DNA of 64,000 nucleotides from Micrococcaceae bacterium Sec5.1 (GTDB lineage: Bacteria > Actinomycetota > Actinomycetes > Actinomycetales > Micrococcaceae), in NCBI GenBank assembly GCA_039636795.1, contig CP143430.1:1922001-1986000 (forward strand), read 5' to 3'. The notes beneath the pieces were generated by a model. The model was not told the origin of the DNA. It made no database searches and saw nothing but the letters and a program-made list of their open reading frames with translations. Within the stretch, counting starts at the first letter, position 1. Every line of letters begins with the position of its first letter. The translations under genes were made by a program, and so were the position numbers. Positions 7,465 through 15,746 of this stretch are shown piece by piece.

Positions 7465-10400
7465 ATGACCTCCTCCAGCTACCTCCGTTTCCCGCATGCC
7501 CATGGCGAATTGGTCACGTTCGTGGCCGAAGATGACATCTGGATCGCCCCCGTCTCCGGTGGCCGGGCCTGGCGTGTTTCCTCCCAGCAAATGCCGGCCA
7601 GGAACCCACGCTTCACTCCCGATGGCAAGCGGCTGGTGTGGACTGCTGTTGTTGGTACCTCACCGGAAGTTGTCACCGCGGACGTCGACGGCGGCGGGTA
7701 CAAGCAGCTGAGCTACTTTGGACACACCACAACCCGGGTCAAGGGTTTCACGCCCGCTGGAAACGTCCTGGTGACCAGCGCGTTCCAGCAGTCCGAGAGC
7801 CGCCACACCTATGCCTATAGCCTCCCCCTGAACGGAGGTGCCGCCGTCGAACTTCCTTTCGGACCGGTGGAGGCTGTTGCGTATGGACCCGAAATCGGTG
7901 ACGAGAAGCCAGTGGTCTTGGCGAGCGTCCTTTCCCGCGAACCGGCTTGGTGGAAGCGTTACCGTGGCGGCACTGCCGGCAAGTTGTGGATCGACGCAGA
8001 CGGCAATGGTGAGTTCGAGCGCTTGATCCCCGAAATTGAGGGCAACCTGACTGACCCGCTGTGGATCCAGGGGCGCATCGCCTTCGTCTCAGACCACGAA
8101 GGCTACGGAAACCTCTACTCCGTCCTTCCTGACGGATCAGGATTGCGTCGCCACACGGACCATGAAGATTTCTATGTTCGGCACGCCAGTTCGGATGGCC
8201 AGCGGATTGTTTTCGAATCTGCCGGTGAACTCTGGATCCTGCCCTCGTTGGACGCCGACGCTGAAGCCGTGAAGCTGGAGATCACGCTGGGTTCTGCATC
8301 ACCGGCGCGGCGCCCTGCCCCGCTGAAAACGTCTGCGCATCTGGGCGACGTTTTTCCGAATACTGCAGGAACGGCCAGCGCGGTCGAGTCACATGGCACC
8401 ATCCATTGGCTCCGCCATAGGGACGGGCCCTCGCGAGTAGTCGAAGCGACGCCGGGTGTCCGGGCCCGCCTCCCGCGTCCGCTGACGGATGGTCGTATCG
8501 CTTATGTGGCTGACCACGGGGGAGTGGAGGCTTTGTACGTCAAGCGCATCGCCGCACGCTTGTCCGGAGTTGTTGAGGTGCCGAAGGCGGCGGAACCTGT
8601 TGTTGCTTCCAGTGAAGCCGATGGACTCCCCAAGCCGGTCTCGGCATCCAACGTCCTGGGACAAGGTTCCACCGCAAACCAGCCAGCCAACCAGTCCATG
8701 GATACGGTCCAAGCGGCCGCACCCTCCGACGAAGCCGCCCAAGCCGAACCGTCACCAGACACAGTGGGGGGAACGGCGATACCTGTCGCATCCACAGGAG
8801 ATGATCAAGCGGACGATCTCCGGCTGGACTTCCCCGCACCTACAAGGACGAGCGCACTGGAGGCCAGTCCCGATGGCCGTTGGCTCGCCATCGGCACGTC
8901 TTTTGGCGACGTTTTCGTAGCCGACACCACGTCCGGGACATTGACTCGTTTGGTCAGTATTGGCGAAGGCAGCGTCGATCAGTTGTCGTGGTCGGCTGAT
9001 TCGCAGTGGCTCGCCTGGTCTGAGCCCGTGACGTCCTTCGGTTCCCGCAGCAAACTTCGGCTGGCACGGCCTTCGGCATCCGACGCCGACATTATCGATG
9101 CCACCGACGGCCGCTTCTGCGATGAATCACCCAGATTCACCCCGGATGGGAAATTCCTGGCCTTCCTGTCCAACCGGAGCTTCGACCCCGTCTATGACGG
9201 CCATTCTTTCGACCTTTCCTTCCCGAGCCCCATCAAGCCGTACCTGCTGGCCCTGGCCGCTGATACGCCGTCTCCTTTCGGTCCGTCCGTGGACACCCTT
9301 GAGGATGCTCCCGCCACAACAGCAAAGCACGACGACGGTGAAGCGCCAGTTGTGCGGGTCGACGCCGAAGGCCTTGCTCACCGCGTCATTACGGTTCCCG
9401 TGCCACAGGGAAACTACTCCGGACTCGCTGCCGGGGACGGGGCGCTGCTGTGGCTTGACACTGAGCTATCCGGTGTTACCGGCGAAGGGAAGGGCACTCT
9501 GCAGGATAAGAAGACAGCCCCCTCCCTGGTGCGCTTTGACCTTGCCAAGCGCAAGGAAACCACCCTCGTCGCTGCTGTGGACAGCTACCGGTTGTCTGGT
9601 GATCGCAAGACGGTTGTCTATGTCCTTGATAAGCAGATCGTGTCAGTTCCGTCAGACAGCAAGGTGGACGAAGAATCCGGGGAATTGGTCAAAGTGGACC
9701 TGAACAGGATCCGCGTGATCCTGGACCCGGTGGCTGCCTGGGGCCAGGCCTTCGATGAAGCATGGCGCTTGCAGAGGGACTTCTTCTGGGCTCCGGACAT
9801 GGCTGGCCAGGACTGGGACTCCGTCTACAATCGCTACCGTCCGATCGTGGAACGGCTGGGGTCTCATGATGACCTTGTGGACCTTTTGTGGGAGATCCAT
9901 GGCGAACTGGGGACCTCTCATGCCTATGTGCGGCCGGCCGCTGTGACTGAACCTGGTCGTAATGGTCAAGGCAGGCTTGGCGCGGAGTTGCAGCTCGGCA
10001 GCAAAGGCTGGGAGATAACCAGGATCCTGGCTGGAGAGTCTTCCGATCCCCTCGCAACTTCGCCCTTAACGCGTCCCGGCGCAGATGCCAAGGTGGGCGA
10101 CGTCCTCCTGGCGATTGACGGCGTCGAGCTTTCCGCGGCGCTGACGCCCGCCATGCAATTGGTGGGTGCAGCGGGGAGAACCGTTGAATTGACACTCTTG
10201 AATGGCGAAGGACATGGTGGAGCTGCGGGTGCCCAGCGGCGGGTTGCCGTAGTCCCCATCCGTGACGAGGAGCGTTTACGCTATCAGGACTGGGTCCGCG
10301 CCAACCGGCGCACGGTCCGTGAGGCATCCGGTGATAAATTCGGCTACCTGCACATCCCGGACATGATGGCCAATGGTTGGGCCCAGTTGCATCGTGACCT

Positions 10401-10974
10401 CGATACAGAAACCGCCCTGGACGGGTTGATCGTAGACGTGCGGCGTAACCGTGGCGGCCACACCTCACAGCTCGTGGCCGAGCTCATTGGCCGGAAGGTC
10501 ACTGGGTGGAGTATGCCGCGTGGCGAGAAGCCACGGACTTATCCCCACCATGCTCCCCGGGGTCCAGTGATTATCCTGGCAGACGAATTTGCCGGATCAG
10601 ATGGCGACATCATCACCCAAGTGTCCAAACTGAGGGGCATCGGCCCTGTCATTGGGGTACGGACATGGGGCGGCGTGGTGGGCATTGACAACCGCTTTGC
10701 CCTGGCTGACGGTACCGGCGTGACCCAGCCCCGCTATGCCACGTGGTTTGGCGGTGGGATCGGCTGGGATGTTGAAAACCGTGGTGTGGAGCCGGACATC
10801 GAGGTGCTCTTCCCGCCCCACGCCTATGCAGCAGGCAGCGATCCGCAACTCGAGTATGGCATTGGTGCCCTCAAGGAGATGATCCAGGAGCTACCTACTG
10901 ACCGCCCGCCGTTGCGTGAAGGCTACCGCCAGGTGCGGCCAGCGCCGTTGCCCGCCCGCCCGCAAGAGGGCTAG
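7465..10974 (+). CDS. Tricorn-type S41 serine protease
   Basis: A 1169-residue homologue of tricorn protease, which trims peptides released by the proteasome. The N-terminal ~680 residues show repeated beta-propeller motifs (SPDGRWLA, FTPDGKFLAFLSN). A core domain, a PDZ domain (~835-930) and the S41 domain follow. Catalytic residues are visible: S818-H819 in LGTSHAYV and the nucleophile S1045 in AGSDGD; E1104 or E1109 near WDVENRGVEPD should complete the site. Residues ~375-450 are a disordered Ala/Pro/Ser/Gln linker set into the propeller region. I chose ATG 7465 (MTSSSYLRFPHAHGEL) over an upstream in-frame ATG at 7393 because a -10 hexamer lies 6 bases ahead. Confidence 0.93.
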   Translation: MTSSSYLRFPHAHGELVTFVAEDDIWIAPVSGGRAWRVSSQQMPARNPRFTPDGKRLVWTAVVGTSPEVVTADVDGGGYKQLSYFGHTTTRVKGFTPAGNVLVTSAFQQSESRHTYAYSLPLNGGAAVELPFGPVEAVAYGPEIGDEKPVVLASVLSREPAWWKRYRGGTAGKLWIDADGNGEFERLIPEIEGNLTDPLWIQGRIAFVSDHEGYGNLYSVLPDGSGLRRHTDHEDFYVRHASSDGQRIVFESAGELWILPSLDADAEAVKLEITLGSASPARRPAPLKTSAHLGDVFPNTAGTASAVESHGTIHWLRHRDGPSRVVEATPGVRARLPRPLTDGRIAYVADHGGVEALYVKRIAARLSGVVEVPKAAEPVVASSEADGLPKPVSASNVLGQGSTANQPANQSMDTVQAAAPSDEAAQAEPSPDTVGGTAIPVASTGDDQADDLRLDFPAPTRTSALEASPDGRWLAIGTSFGDVFVADTTSGTLTRLVSIGEGSVDQLSWSADSQWLAWSEPVTSFGSRSKLRLARPSASDADIIDATDGRFCDESPRFTPDGKFLAFLSNRSFDPVYDGHSFDLSFPSPIKPYLLALAADTPSPFGPSVDTLEDAPATTAKHDDGEAPVVRVDAEGLAHRVITVPVPQGNYSGLAAGDGALLWLDTELSGVTGEGKGTLQDKKTAPSLVRFDLAKRKETTLVAAVDSYRLSGDRKTVVYVLDKQIVSVPSDSKVDEESGELVKVDLNRIRVILDPVAAWGQAFDEAWRLQRDFFWAPDMAGQDWDSVYNRYRPIVERLGSHDDLVDLLWEIHGELGTSHAYVRPAAVTEPGRNGQGRLGAELQLGSKGWEITRILAGESSDPLATSPLTRPGADAKVGDVLLAIDGVELSAALTPAMQLVGAAGRTVELTLLNGEGHGGAAGAQRRVAVVPIRDEERLRYQDWVRANRRTVREASGDKFGYLHIPDMMANGWAQLHRDLDTETALDGLIVDVRRNRGGHTSQLVAELIGRKVTGWSMPRGEKPRTYPHHAPRGPVIILADEFAGSDGDIITQVSKLRGIGPVIGVRTWGGVVGIDNRFALADGTGVTQPRYATWFGGGIGWDVENRGVEPDIEVLFPPHAYAAGSDPQLEYGIGALKEMIQELPTDRPPLREGYRQVRPAPLPARPQEG

Positions 10975-10991
10975 CAGCAGGTGAGCGCAGA

Positions 10992-11034
10992 AGAGCCCCG
11001 CCGCTCCCCTCAGGGGAGTGGCGGGGCTCTTTTG
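10992..11034. terminator. Bidirectional terminator between tricorn protease and OsmC genes
   Basis: AGAGCCCCGCC and CTCCCC pair with GGGGAG and GGCGGGGCTCT around a TCA loop, with one G/T mismatch, followed by a short T-run. It sits between two convergent genes. Confidence 0.88.
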
Positions 11035-11048
11035 CGCTTTGAAGGGTT

Positions 11049-11477
11049 TTACTGCGCGAGGGTGGCATCCAAGGTGATTTCGATGCTGGCCAGTGCACCG
11101 GAAACGGGGCAGCCCGTCTTTGCGTCTTCGGAAATACGGCGGAAGTCGGCTTCGGACAGGCCCGGAACCTTCGCGGTCATGGTCAGGTGGCTGCCCGTGA
11201 TGCCTGTGCCGGGAACGAAGGTAACGTCGGCCTTGGTCTGAACTTCTTCAGCTGTGAATCCCTCGCCGGCAAGTGCGTGGCTGAACGCCATGGAGAAGCA
11301 TGCAGAGTGGGCTGCAGCGATCAATTCCTCCGGGCTGGTCTTGCCACCGGACTGCTCGGTGCGTGCCTTCCAGGTGACATCGAACGTGCCCAGGCCTGAG
11401 CTATCCAGCGTCGTGTTGCCGGCACCCTCAATCAAGTTGCCGTTCCAAACCGTGTGTGCGGTGCGTGTTGCTGCCAT
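11049..11477 (-). CDS. OsmC family peroxiredoxin-like protein
   Basis: A 142-residue OsmC/Ohr-fold protein, expected to reduce organic or hydrogen peroxides in the cytosol. The two redox cysteines are in place: one in HSACFSMAF (near residue 60) and one in KTGCPVSGAL (near 125). The sequence begins AATRTAHTVWNG and has the LIEGAGNTTLDSSG stretch typical of the OsmC rather than Ohr branch. ATG 11477 has AAGGAG about 6 bases upstream; the frame extends further upstream without homology. Separated from the convergent tricorn gene by a strong terminator. Confidence 0.93.
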   Translation of the reverse strand: MAATRTAHTVWNGNLIEGAGNTTLDSSGLGTFDVTWKARTEQSGGKTSPEELIAAAHSACFSMAFSHALAGEGFTAEEVQTKADVTFVPGTGITGSHLTMTAKVPGLSEADFRRISEDAKTGCPVSGALASIEITLDATLAQ

Positions 11478-11663
11478 GTCCACTCCTTGGGGTCGTTTGT
11501 GTGTCGGCAACCAGCCATCGCCGGATGCCACCGGGGTCAATCCTATGGATTTGCCGGCTGCTCTGCACTGTCATTCCGCTGTCAGTGGATTGTGACCCCG
11601 GACCTGCGTTGACAAAGCAGCCGACCCCCCTGGCGAAGGCGGACCGGCTGCTGCGACGTGCGC

Positions 11664-12017
11664 TTAGTTCCAGAGCGTGGCAATGGCGATGTTCACCAGG
11701 GCCAATCCACCAACGCCGTGAGCCAAGCCGGTGGAAACAGGTTCGCCCTTCTTGACCTTGCGGGAGCCGATCACCGCTAGAACAGCAACGGCCACGCCGA
11801 TGGCGAATTTGATGCCGAGCTTGAAGTAGTTGGGATGGGCATCCGGCATGAGGGGCAGGAGGCCCATCATGGCAATGCCTGTAAGCAACTGCAGGAATGC
11901 GCCGTCCCGCTGGCGGGGGTGGACGGTGGGCGTCTTGATGGTGGCGATCCAGTAGCCCACAATCATGGCTGCGCCGACGATGTGCAAGAACAGCAGGATG
12001 TTGAAGAGAATACTCAT
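11664..12017 (-). CDS. Small integral membrane protein, function unknown
   Basis: 117 residues with four predicted membrane helices (about 4-24, 43-60, 66-84 and 97-115). Polar landmarks are HIVGAAMIVGYW, PDAHPNYF and a short basic loop SRKVKKGEP. I do not recognise a characterised family, though similar short four-helix proteins are common next to central-metabolism genes in Arthrobacter. It follows sucB in the same direction but has its own start signal: TAAGCT ends 6 bases before the ATG, with no ribosome site, so it is probably transcribed separately as a leaderless mRNA. Confidence 0.8.
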   Translation of the reverse strand: MSILFNILLFLHIVGAAMIVGYWIATIKTPTVHPRQRDGAFLQLLTGIAMMGLLPLMPDAHPNYFKLGIKFAIGVAVAVLAVIGSRKVKKGEPVSTGLAHGVGGLALVNIAIATLWN

Positions 12018-12023
12018 GGCCCC

Positions 12024-12029
12024 AGCTTA
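12024..12029 (-). promoter_or_regulatory. -10 hexamer of a probable leaderless transcript (four-helix protein)
   Basis: On the minus strand TAAGCT, then GGGGCC, then ATG: a 6-base gap to the start codon at 12017. Confidence 0.5.
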
Positions 12030-12111
12030 TCCAGTTGGTTCTACGTCCTGTAGCAAAGCCACGCTTAGTAGACGAACAGCGCCGCGGACAAATGGTGTGG
12101 GACAACGAAAC

Positions 12112-12146
12112 GGGGCAGGCTACCGGGTTTCCCCGGAGCCTGCCCC
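12112..12146 (-). terminator. Terminator-like hairpin downstream of sucB
   Basis: GGGGCAGGCT (12112-12121) pairs with AGCCTGCCCC (12137-12146), with a second inner CCGGG/CCCGG stem. On the minus strand GTTTCGTTG follows, a weak T-rich tail. It lies 50 bases past the sucB stop. Confidence 0.7.
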
Positions 12147-12197
12147 GCCTGGTTGAGTAGAGCGCCCTCCGTGAGGAGGGTCTGCTAACGCTTGGGC

Positions 12198-13952
12198 TTA
12201 GAGACCAAGATCTGCTTCGAAAGCACCTTCCTCAAGGCGGGCCTTGAGGGTCTGGAGGAAGCGGCCAGCGTCCGCGCCGTCCACCAGGCGGTGGTCGTAC
12301 GTCAGAGACAGGTACATCATGGAGCGGATGGCAATCGAGTCGTCGCCGTTTTCGTCGGCCACCACCACTGCGCGCTTGACAATTGCGCCCGTGCCCAGGA
12401 TGCCTACCTGCGGCTGGTTGATGATCGGGGTGTCGAACAGGGCGCCAACAGAACCGATGTTGGTGATGCTGAACGTACCGCCGGACAGCTCATCCGGGCC
12501 GATCTTTCCATCGCGGGTGCGTCCTGCGACGTCGGCGATCTTACCGGCGAGGCCTGCAAGGTTGAGGTTGCCGGCGTCGGAGATGACCGGCACCAGCAGG
12601 CCCTTATCGGTATCTACCGCAATGGCGAGGTGTTCGGCGTTGTGGTAGGTGATTTCCTGCTTGGACTCGTCGTAGGCAGCGTTCAGCTTGGGGTGCTGCT
12701 TCAGGGCTTCCGCCACAGCTTTGGCGATGAACGGCAGGAACGTCAGCTTCACACCGTTCTGGGCCTGGAACGAGTTCTTGGCCTTGAGGCGGAGCTTGGC
12801 GATCTTGGTCATGTCGACCTCGTGCACCTGGGTGAGCTGGGTGGAGATTTCCAGCGACTCGCGCATACGGCGGGCGATGACCTGGCGGATACGCGGAGCC
12901 TTCTCCGTGGTGCCTCGCAGGGAGGAAGCAACAACGGGTGCCGCAGCCTTGGCGGCAGGAGCGGCAGCAGGAGCCGCGGCCGGCGCTGCTGCGGCGGCTT
13001 GCTTGGCTTCGGCAGCGGCAAGGACATCCTGCTTGCGGATGCGGCCACCGACGCCGGTGCCGGACACGGATGCGATGTCCACGCCCTGCTGGTTTGCCAG
13101 CTTGCGTACCAGGGGAGTGACGTAACCAGACTCGGAGGACGAGCCGGCTTCTGCCGGCGCGGCAGCCGGAGCCGGCGCAGCAGCAGGTGCCGGTGCGGGG
13201 GCGGCAGCAGGTGCCGGTGCGGCTGCGGGTGCGGGTGCCGGTGCGGGTGCGGGGGCGGCAGCAGGTGCCGGTGCGGCCGGAGCTTCAGCGGCAGGAGCGG
13301 CGGGCGCCGGAGCCGGAGCGGGGGCTGCCGCGCCGGAGCCGATAACAGCCAGAACCGATCCAACTTCGGCGGTTTCGTCTTCGTTGACGCGAATTTCCTG
13401 CAAGGTGCCTGCAACCGGGGAAGGAATCTCGGTATCGACCTTGTCAGTGGAAACCTCAAGAAGCGGCTCATCCACCTCCACGGTGTCGCCAATAGCCTTG
13501 AGCCAGCGGGTGACGGTGCCTTCGGTAACGCTCTCGCCCAAGGCGGGCAGGGTTACTTCGTGGCCTTCGCCACCGGAGGCGGCGGGAGCTTCAGCCTGGG
13601 TTTCCTCAGCAGCCGGGGCGGCGGGAGCCTCTTCGGCGGGAGCAGCCTGCTCGGCAGCAGCGGGTGCTTCCTGAGCGGCGGGTGCTTCCTCAGCAGCCGG
13701 TGCGGCGGAGCCGGAGCCGTCGCCAATGCGTACCAGGGGGGCGCCAACCTCTGCTGTCTCGTCTTCAGCAACGAGGATTTCTTCGATGACGCCTGCGATC
13801 GGAGAAGGGATTTCGGTGTCTACTTTGTCGGTGGAAACCTCGAGCAGCGGCTCGTCGATCTCTACCCGGTCACCAACCTGCTTGAGCCAGCGTGTGACGG
13901 TTCCTTCGGTGACACTCTCACCGAGGGCGGGCAAGTTAACGGATTCAGACAT
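12198..13952 (-). CDS. sucB: 2-oxoglutarate dehydrogenase E2, dihydrolipoamide succinyltransferase
   Basis: E2 core enzyme that passes succinyl (or other acyl) groups from a lipoyl arm to CoA. The 584 residues are: lipoyl domain 1 (K43 in STDKVDTE), an Ala/Pro/Glu linker, lipoyl domain 2 (K171, same motif), a long Ala-Pro linker (~208-268), a subunit-binding domain (~276-313), another linker, and the catalytic domain ending in [11 protein letters not shown] with the active-site His and Asp. Two lipoyl domains are typical of actinobacterial SucB-like E2s. ATG 13952 ([14 protein letters not shown]) is the family start. It follows lpdA in the same direction. An E2 for pyruvate or branched-chain acids is the alternative. 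Confidence 0.93.
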   Translation of the reverse strand: MSESVNLPALGESVTEGTVTRWLKQVGDRVEIDEPLLEVSTDKVDTEIPSPIAGVIEEILVAEDETAEVGAPLVRIGDGSGSAAPAAEEAPAAQEAPAAAEQAAPAEEAPAAPAAEETQAEAPAASGGEGHEVTLPALGESVTEGTVTRWLKAIGDTVEVDEPLLEVSTDKVDTEIPSPVAGTLQEIRVNEDETAEVGSVLAVIGSGAAAPAPAPAPAAPAAEAPAAPAPAAAPAPAPAPAPAAAPAPAAAPAPAPAAAPAPAAAPAEAGSSSESGYVTPLVRKLANQQGVDIASVSGTGVGGRIRKQDVLAAAEAKQAAAAAPAAAPAAAPAAKAAAPVVASSLRGTTEKAPRIRQVIARRMRESLEISTQLTQVHEVDMTKIAKLRLKAKNSFQAQNGVKLTFLPFIAKAVAEALKQHPKLNAAYDESKQEITYHNAEHLAIAVDTDKGLLVPVISDAGNLNLAGLAGKIADVAGRTRDGKIGPDELSGGTFSITNIGSVGALFDTPIINQPQVGILGTGAIVKRAVVVADENGDDSIAIRSMMYLSLTYDHRLVDGADAGRFLQTLKARLEEGAFEADLGL

Positions 13953-14004
13953 GTCGTCCCCGTTCTCCTTATTGATCTTTTGTGCGGATGAATTCTGCTG
14001 GTCC

Positions 14005-14047
14005 GGACAAGGTGCATGCGGCAGATTCCGCGGCATGCACCCTGTCC
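14005..14047 (-). other. Strong hairpin between lpdA and sucB
   Basis: GGACA-GGTGCATGC pairs with GCATGCACC-TGTCC across single A/C mismatches, a 14-pair stem. There is no T-run on the sucB side, so an RNA processing or partial attenuation site fits better than a full terminator. Confidence 0.6.
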
Positions 14048-14066
14048 GTTTGTCTTGGGTAAAGAC

Positions 14067-15449
14067 TTAGCCGTGGAGCGGCTTGCCCGCGAGGGCGAGG
14101 TGGGCTTCGCCCAGGGTTTCGTTCTGGGTGGGGTGGGCGTGGACCAGCTGGGCCACGTCTTCCGGGTAGGCTTCCCAGTTCACGATGAGCTGCGCTTCAC
14201 CGATCTGCTCACCCATGCGTGAACCGATCATGTGAATGCCCACAACGGGGCCGTCCTTCTGGCGGACAACCTTGACGATGCCACCGGTACCGAGGATGGA
14301 ACTCTTGCCGTTGCCAGCCAGGTTGTACTCCTGCGTCTGGACTTGGTCGTCGCCGAACTTTTCCTTGGCGCCCTTTTCCGTGTAGCCGACTGTAGCGATC
14401 TCAGGCTCGCAGAACGTGACCTTGGGGATATTGACGTCTTCGACAATGGCGGGGTTCAGGCCGGCGATTTCCTCGGCGACGAAAATACCCTGCTGGTAGC
14501 CGCGGTGCGCGAGCTGGACGCCGGGGACGATGTCGCCCACTGCGTAGATGTTGCCGACGCCTGTGTGGAGGCGCTCATTGGTGATGACGAAGCCGCGGTC
14601 AAGGGTGATGCCGGCTTCTTCGTAGCCCAGGTTGGCAGTGACAGGGCCGCGGCCGACAGCCACGAGCAGGAGCTCCGCTTCGAACGTCTGGCCGTCCACC
14701 AAGGTGACCTTGACGCCGTCGTTGTTCTGCTCCACGCCCTGGAAGAAGACGCCGGTGCTGAACTTGATGCCGCGCTTCTTGAAGGCACGCTCAAGGTTCT
14801 TCACGATCGATGCGTCCTCGTTGGGAACCAGGGAGGGCAGGCCTTCGATGATGGTGACGTCCACGCCGAAGGACTTCCACACGGAAGCGAACTCGACGCC
14901 GATCACGCCGCCGCCCAGGACGATGACGCTCTTGGGGATGTAGTCCATGGTGAGGGCTTCATCCGAGGTGATCACCCTGCCGCCGATTTCCAGGCCTGGA
15001 AGGGAGCGCGAGTACGAACCGGTTGCAAGGACAATGTTCTTGCCCGTGTAGGCCGTGCCGTTGACGACGATGGTGTTGTTGCCCTGGAGCTTGCCTTCAC
15101 CCTCGATGACGGTGATGCCCTTGGACTTGATGAGACCCTGGAGGCCCTTGAACTTCCCAGCGACGATACCGTCCTTGTAAGCGTTCACAGCCGACATGTC
15201 GATGCCATCGAACGTGACGTTCACGCCGTACTTGGCGGAGTCCCGTGCGTGGTCGGCGAGTTCAGCCGAGTGCAGGAGTGCCTTGGTGGGGATACAGCCG
15301 TTGTGCAGGCAGGTTCCACCGAGCTTTGCCTTCTCTACAAGGCCAACGGTGAACCCAAGTTGTACGGCTCGAAGGGCTGTGGCGTAGCCGCCGCTGCCGC
15401 CACCGAGTACCAGGATGTCGAATTCTTGCGCAGTTGCCTGATCGGCCAC
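14067..15449 (-). CDS. lpdA: Dihydrolipoyl dehydrogenase (E3)
   Basis: FAD flavoprotein that reoxidises dihydrolipoamide of 2-oxo acid dehydrogenases with NAD+. The 460 residues show the FAD motif LGGGSGGY (15-22), the redox disulfide C47/C52 in GGTCLHNGCIPTK, an NAD-binding GGGVIGVEFA, a second GD motif (AVGDIVPG) and the C-terminal HAHPTQNE with the catalytic His-Glu pair. GTG 15449 (VADQATAQEFDILVLG) has GAGGGAG 7 bases upstream; an upstream in-frame ATG (15494) adds sequence unlike the family. It is first in an lpdA-sucB pair. Confidence 0.97.
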   Translation of the reverse strand: MADQATAQEFDILVLGGGSGGYATALRAVQLGFTVGLVEKAKLGGTCLHNGCIPTKALLHSAELADHARDSAKYGVNVTFDGIDMSAVNAYKDGIVAGKFKGLQGLIKSKGITVIEGEGKLQGNNTIVVNGTAYTGKNIVLATGSYSRSLPGLEIGGRVITSDEALTMDYIPKSVIVLGGGVIGVEFASVWKSFGVDVTIIEGLPSLVPNEDASIVKNLERAFKKRGIKFSTGVFFQGVEQNNDGVKVTLVDGQTFEAELLLVAVGRGPVTANLGYEEAGITLDRGFVITNERLHTGVGNIYAVGDIVPGVQLAHRGYQQGIFVAEEIAGLNPAIVEDVNIPKVTFCEPEIATVGYTEKGAKEKFGDDQVQTQEYNLAGNGKSSILGTGGIVKVVRQKDGPVVGIHMIGSRMGEQIGEAQLIVNWEAYPEDVAQLVHAHPTQNETLGEAHLALAGKPLHG

Positions 15450-15672
15450 TAAAACGCTCCCTCGCGTGAATGATGACACGGGACAACGCGTCATCTGGTC
15501 TTGGAACTTGTTCTGCCGTGATTATGCCAGCACCTAAGTTCTCTTGCATTTGTGACTATCGAGTTCACCTTAGCGAACCACCTACCCATGCTCCACCCTC
15601 CACGGGCGTTTGTGGAGCGCTTGTGTCCAGACTCACGTTCTCTTGTGACACAGCGCTACACGCCGCATAATT

Positions 15673-15723
15673 CCGGGGTTGTGCGGGCGGTACGGACCCA
15701 TCCGCCCTACCCGCACACCCCGG
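15673..15723 (-). terminator. Hairpin downstream of pepA
   Basis: CCGGGG and GTGCGGG pair with CCCGCAC and CCCCGG with a small bulge; an inner GGGCGG/CCGCCC stem is an alternative. It starts 24 bases past the pepA stop. The minus-strand tail is AATTATG, so the T-run is poor. Confidence 0.55.
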
Positions 15724-15746
15724 TTTAACGCAGTGGAGCGGGTTGC

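Noticed and set aside
13140..13340. Dense GC repeat that could look like a CRISPR or minisatellite
   Set aside because: The repeats are short GCx/CCx codon runs coding for Ala-Pro linkers in SucB, without regular spacers or conserved repeat length.
12192..13991. Open frame of 599 codons on the plus strand with Gly/Arg/Cys-rich repeats
   Set aside because: Mirror image of the Ala-Pro linkers of sucB. High GC at codon third positions keeps the opposite frame open.
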